From Acidaminococcaceae bacterium (GTDB lineage: Bacteria; Bacillota; Negativicutes; Acidaminococcales; Acidaminococcaceae): a DNA stretch of 6,736 nt. The position numbers and the translations under genes were made by a program. Each line of letters starts with the position of its first letter. Position 1 is the stretch's first letter. The notes under the pieces were generated by a model. It saw nothing but the letters and a program-made list of their open reading frames with translations, had not been told where the DNA came from and searched no databases. The stretch spans positions 1 through 6,736 of the forward strand of contig JAFSOW010000241.1 in assembly GCA_017443165.1 (NCBI GenBank), read 5' to 3'. This document shows, piece after piece, positions 6,343 through 6,736 of this stretch.

Positions 6343-6736
6343 ATGGCAGTATTTGTAGGAAAAGATACAAAACTTATCGTGCAGGGCATCACGGGCCGTC
6401 AGGCTACGTTCCATACTAAGATTGCGCTGGAGTACGGCACGAATGTGGTAGCCGGCGTAGCTCCGGGCAAGGCCGGGGAAAAAGTTCTGGGAAAGATTCC
6501 CGTATTCAATACCGTAAGTGAAGCCAAGGAAGCTACCGGCGGCAACGCCTCTGTGATTTATGTTCCGGCCCGTTTCGCGGCGGACGCCATTTGCGAAGCG
6601 ATTGACGCAGGTCTGGATTTTGTCTGCTGCATCACCGAACATATCCCGGTACAGGATATGGTAAAAGTCCGCGCATACATGAAAGGGAAAAAGACCCGTG
6701 TGCTGGGCCCCAACTGCCCCGGTATTTTAACGGTAG
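6343..6736 (+). CDS. sucD: Succinyl-CoA ligase alpha subunit, 3' end outside window
   Basis: The open frame runs from ATG 6343 to the window edge without a stop: 131 complete codons of an expected 290 or so. The alpha subunit binds CoA and carries the phosphorylated histidine. The N-terminal Rossmann-type CoA-binding domain is visible: [16 protein letters not shown] with the TGxQxTFH motif (17-24), [38 protein letters not shown], and GPNCPGIL near the window end. The active-site histidine, near residue 246 in E. coli SucD, lies outside. Its ribosome binding site AAGGAGG (6328-6334) lies inside the end of sucC, 8 nt before the ATG, with a 3-nt intergenic gap, so translation is probably coupled to sucC. 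The truncation comes from the window and is not a mutation. Confidence 0.96.
   Translation, partial: MAVFVGKDTKLIVQGITGRQATFHTKIALEYGTNVVAGVAPGKAGEKVLGKIPVFNTVSEAKEATGGNASVIYVPARFAADAICEAIDAGLDFVCCITEHIPVQDMVKVRAYMKGKKTRVLGPNCPGILTV

Noticed and set aside
5428..6642. 404-residue open frame on the minus strand opposite sucC and sucD
   Set aside because: It lies entirely opposite two certain genes, has no recognisable domain, and is a by-product of their codon composition.

Overview
The window reads as a gene-dense, single-direction (+ strand) chromosomal segment of a bacterium of the Firmicutes/Bacillota type. The evidence is strong purine-rich Shine-Dalgarno sites, near-consensus sigma-A promoters in AT-rich gaps, TTG start use, an NlpC/P60 protein with tandem SH3-like domains, and an Asp23/Gls24 domain. 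Moderately GC-rich genes together with a complete sucC and the start of sucD suggest a Negativicutes-like anaerobe (Dialister, Megasphaera, Acidaminococcus or Phascolarctobacterium type). That placement is an inference and was not tested by a search.

Layout: bases 5-47 hold a strong intrinsic terminator that closes an upstream gene outside the window. A promoter overlaps its 3' arm (31-59). Four genes follow with short gaps and look like one transcription unit: a secreted NlpC/P60 cell-wall endopeptidase (153-1496), an M17 leucyl aminopeptidase (1575-3131), a PHP-domain metal-dependent phosphoesterase (3151-3975), and an unusual protein joining an N-terminal P-loop ATP-binding domain to a C-terminal Asp23/Gls24 domain (3998-4840). 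The 299-bp gap 4841-5139 is the main regulatory region. It has a near-consensus promoter (4944-4972), an intrinsic-terminator-like hairpin that starts about 10 nt after the predicted transcription start (4989-5026), a possible second extended -10 promoter (5031-5039), and an untested 25-codon leader ORF that overlaps the TTG start of sucC. The last part is the sucCD operon: succinyl-CoA ligase beta subunit (5140-6339), and the alpha subunit (from 6343), which is cut by the window end.

Function: the first block combines cell-wall peptide cleavage, cytoplasmic peptide trimming, probable nucleotide/oligonucleotide phosphoester hydrolysis, and a nucleotide-binding/envelope-stress-type protein. 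A shared physiological role is not proven by the sequence. The second block is central carbon metabolism: interconversion of succinyl-CoA and succinate with ATP. The most unusual items are the P-loop/Asp23 fusion and the promoter-plus-immediate-terminator arrangement before sucC. No mobile element, CRISPR array, tRNA or rRNA was seen.
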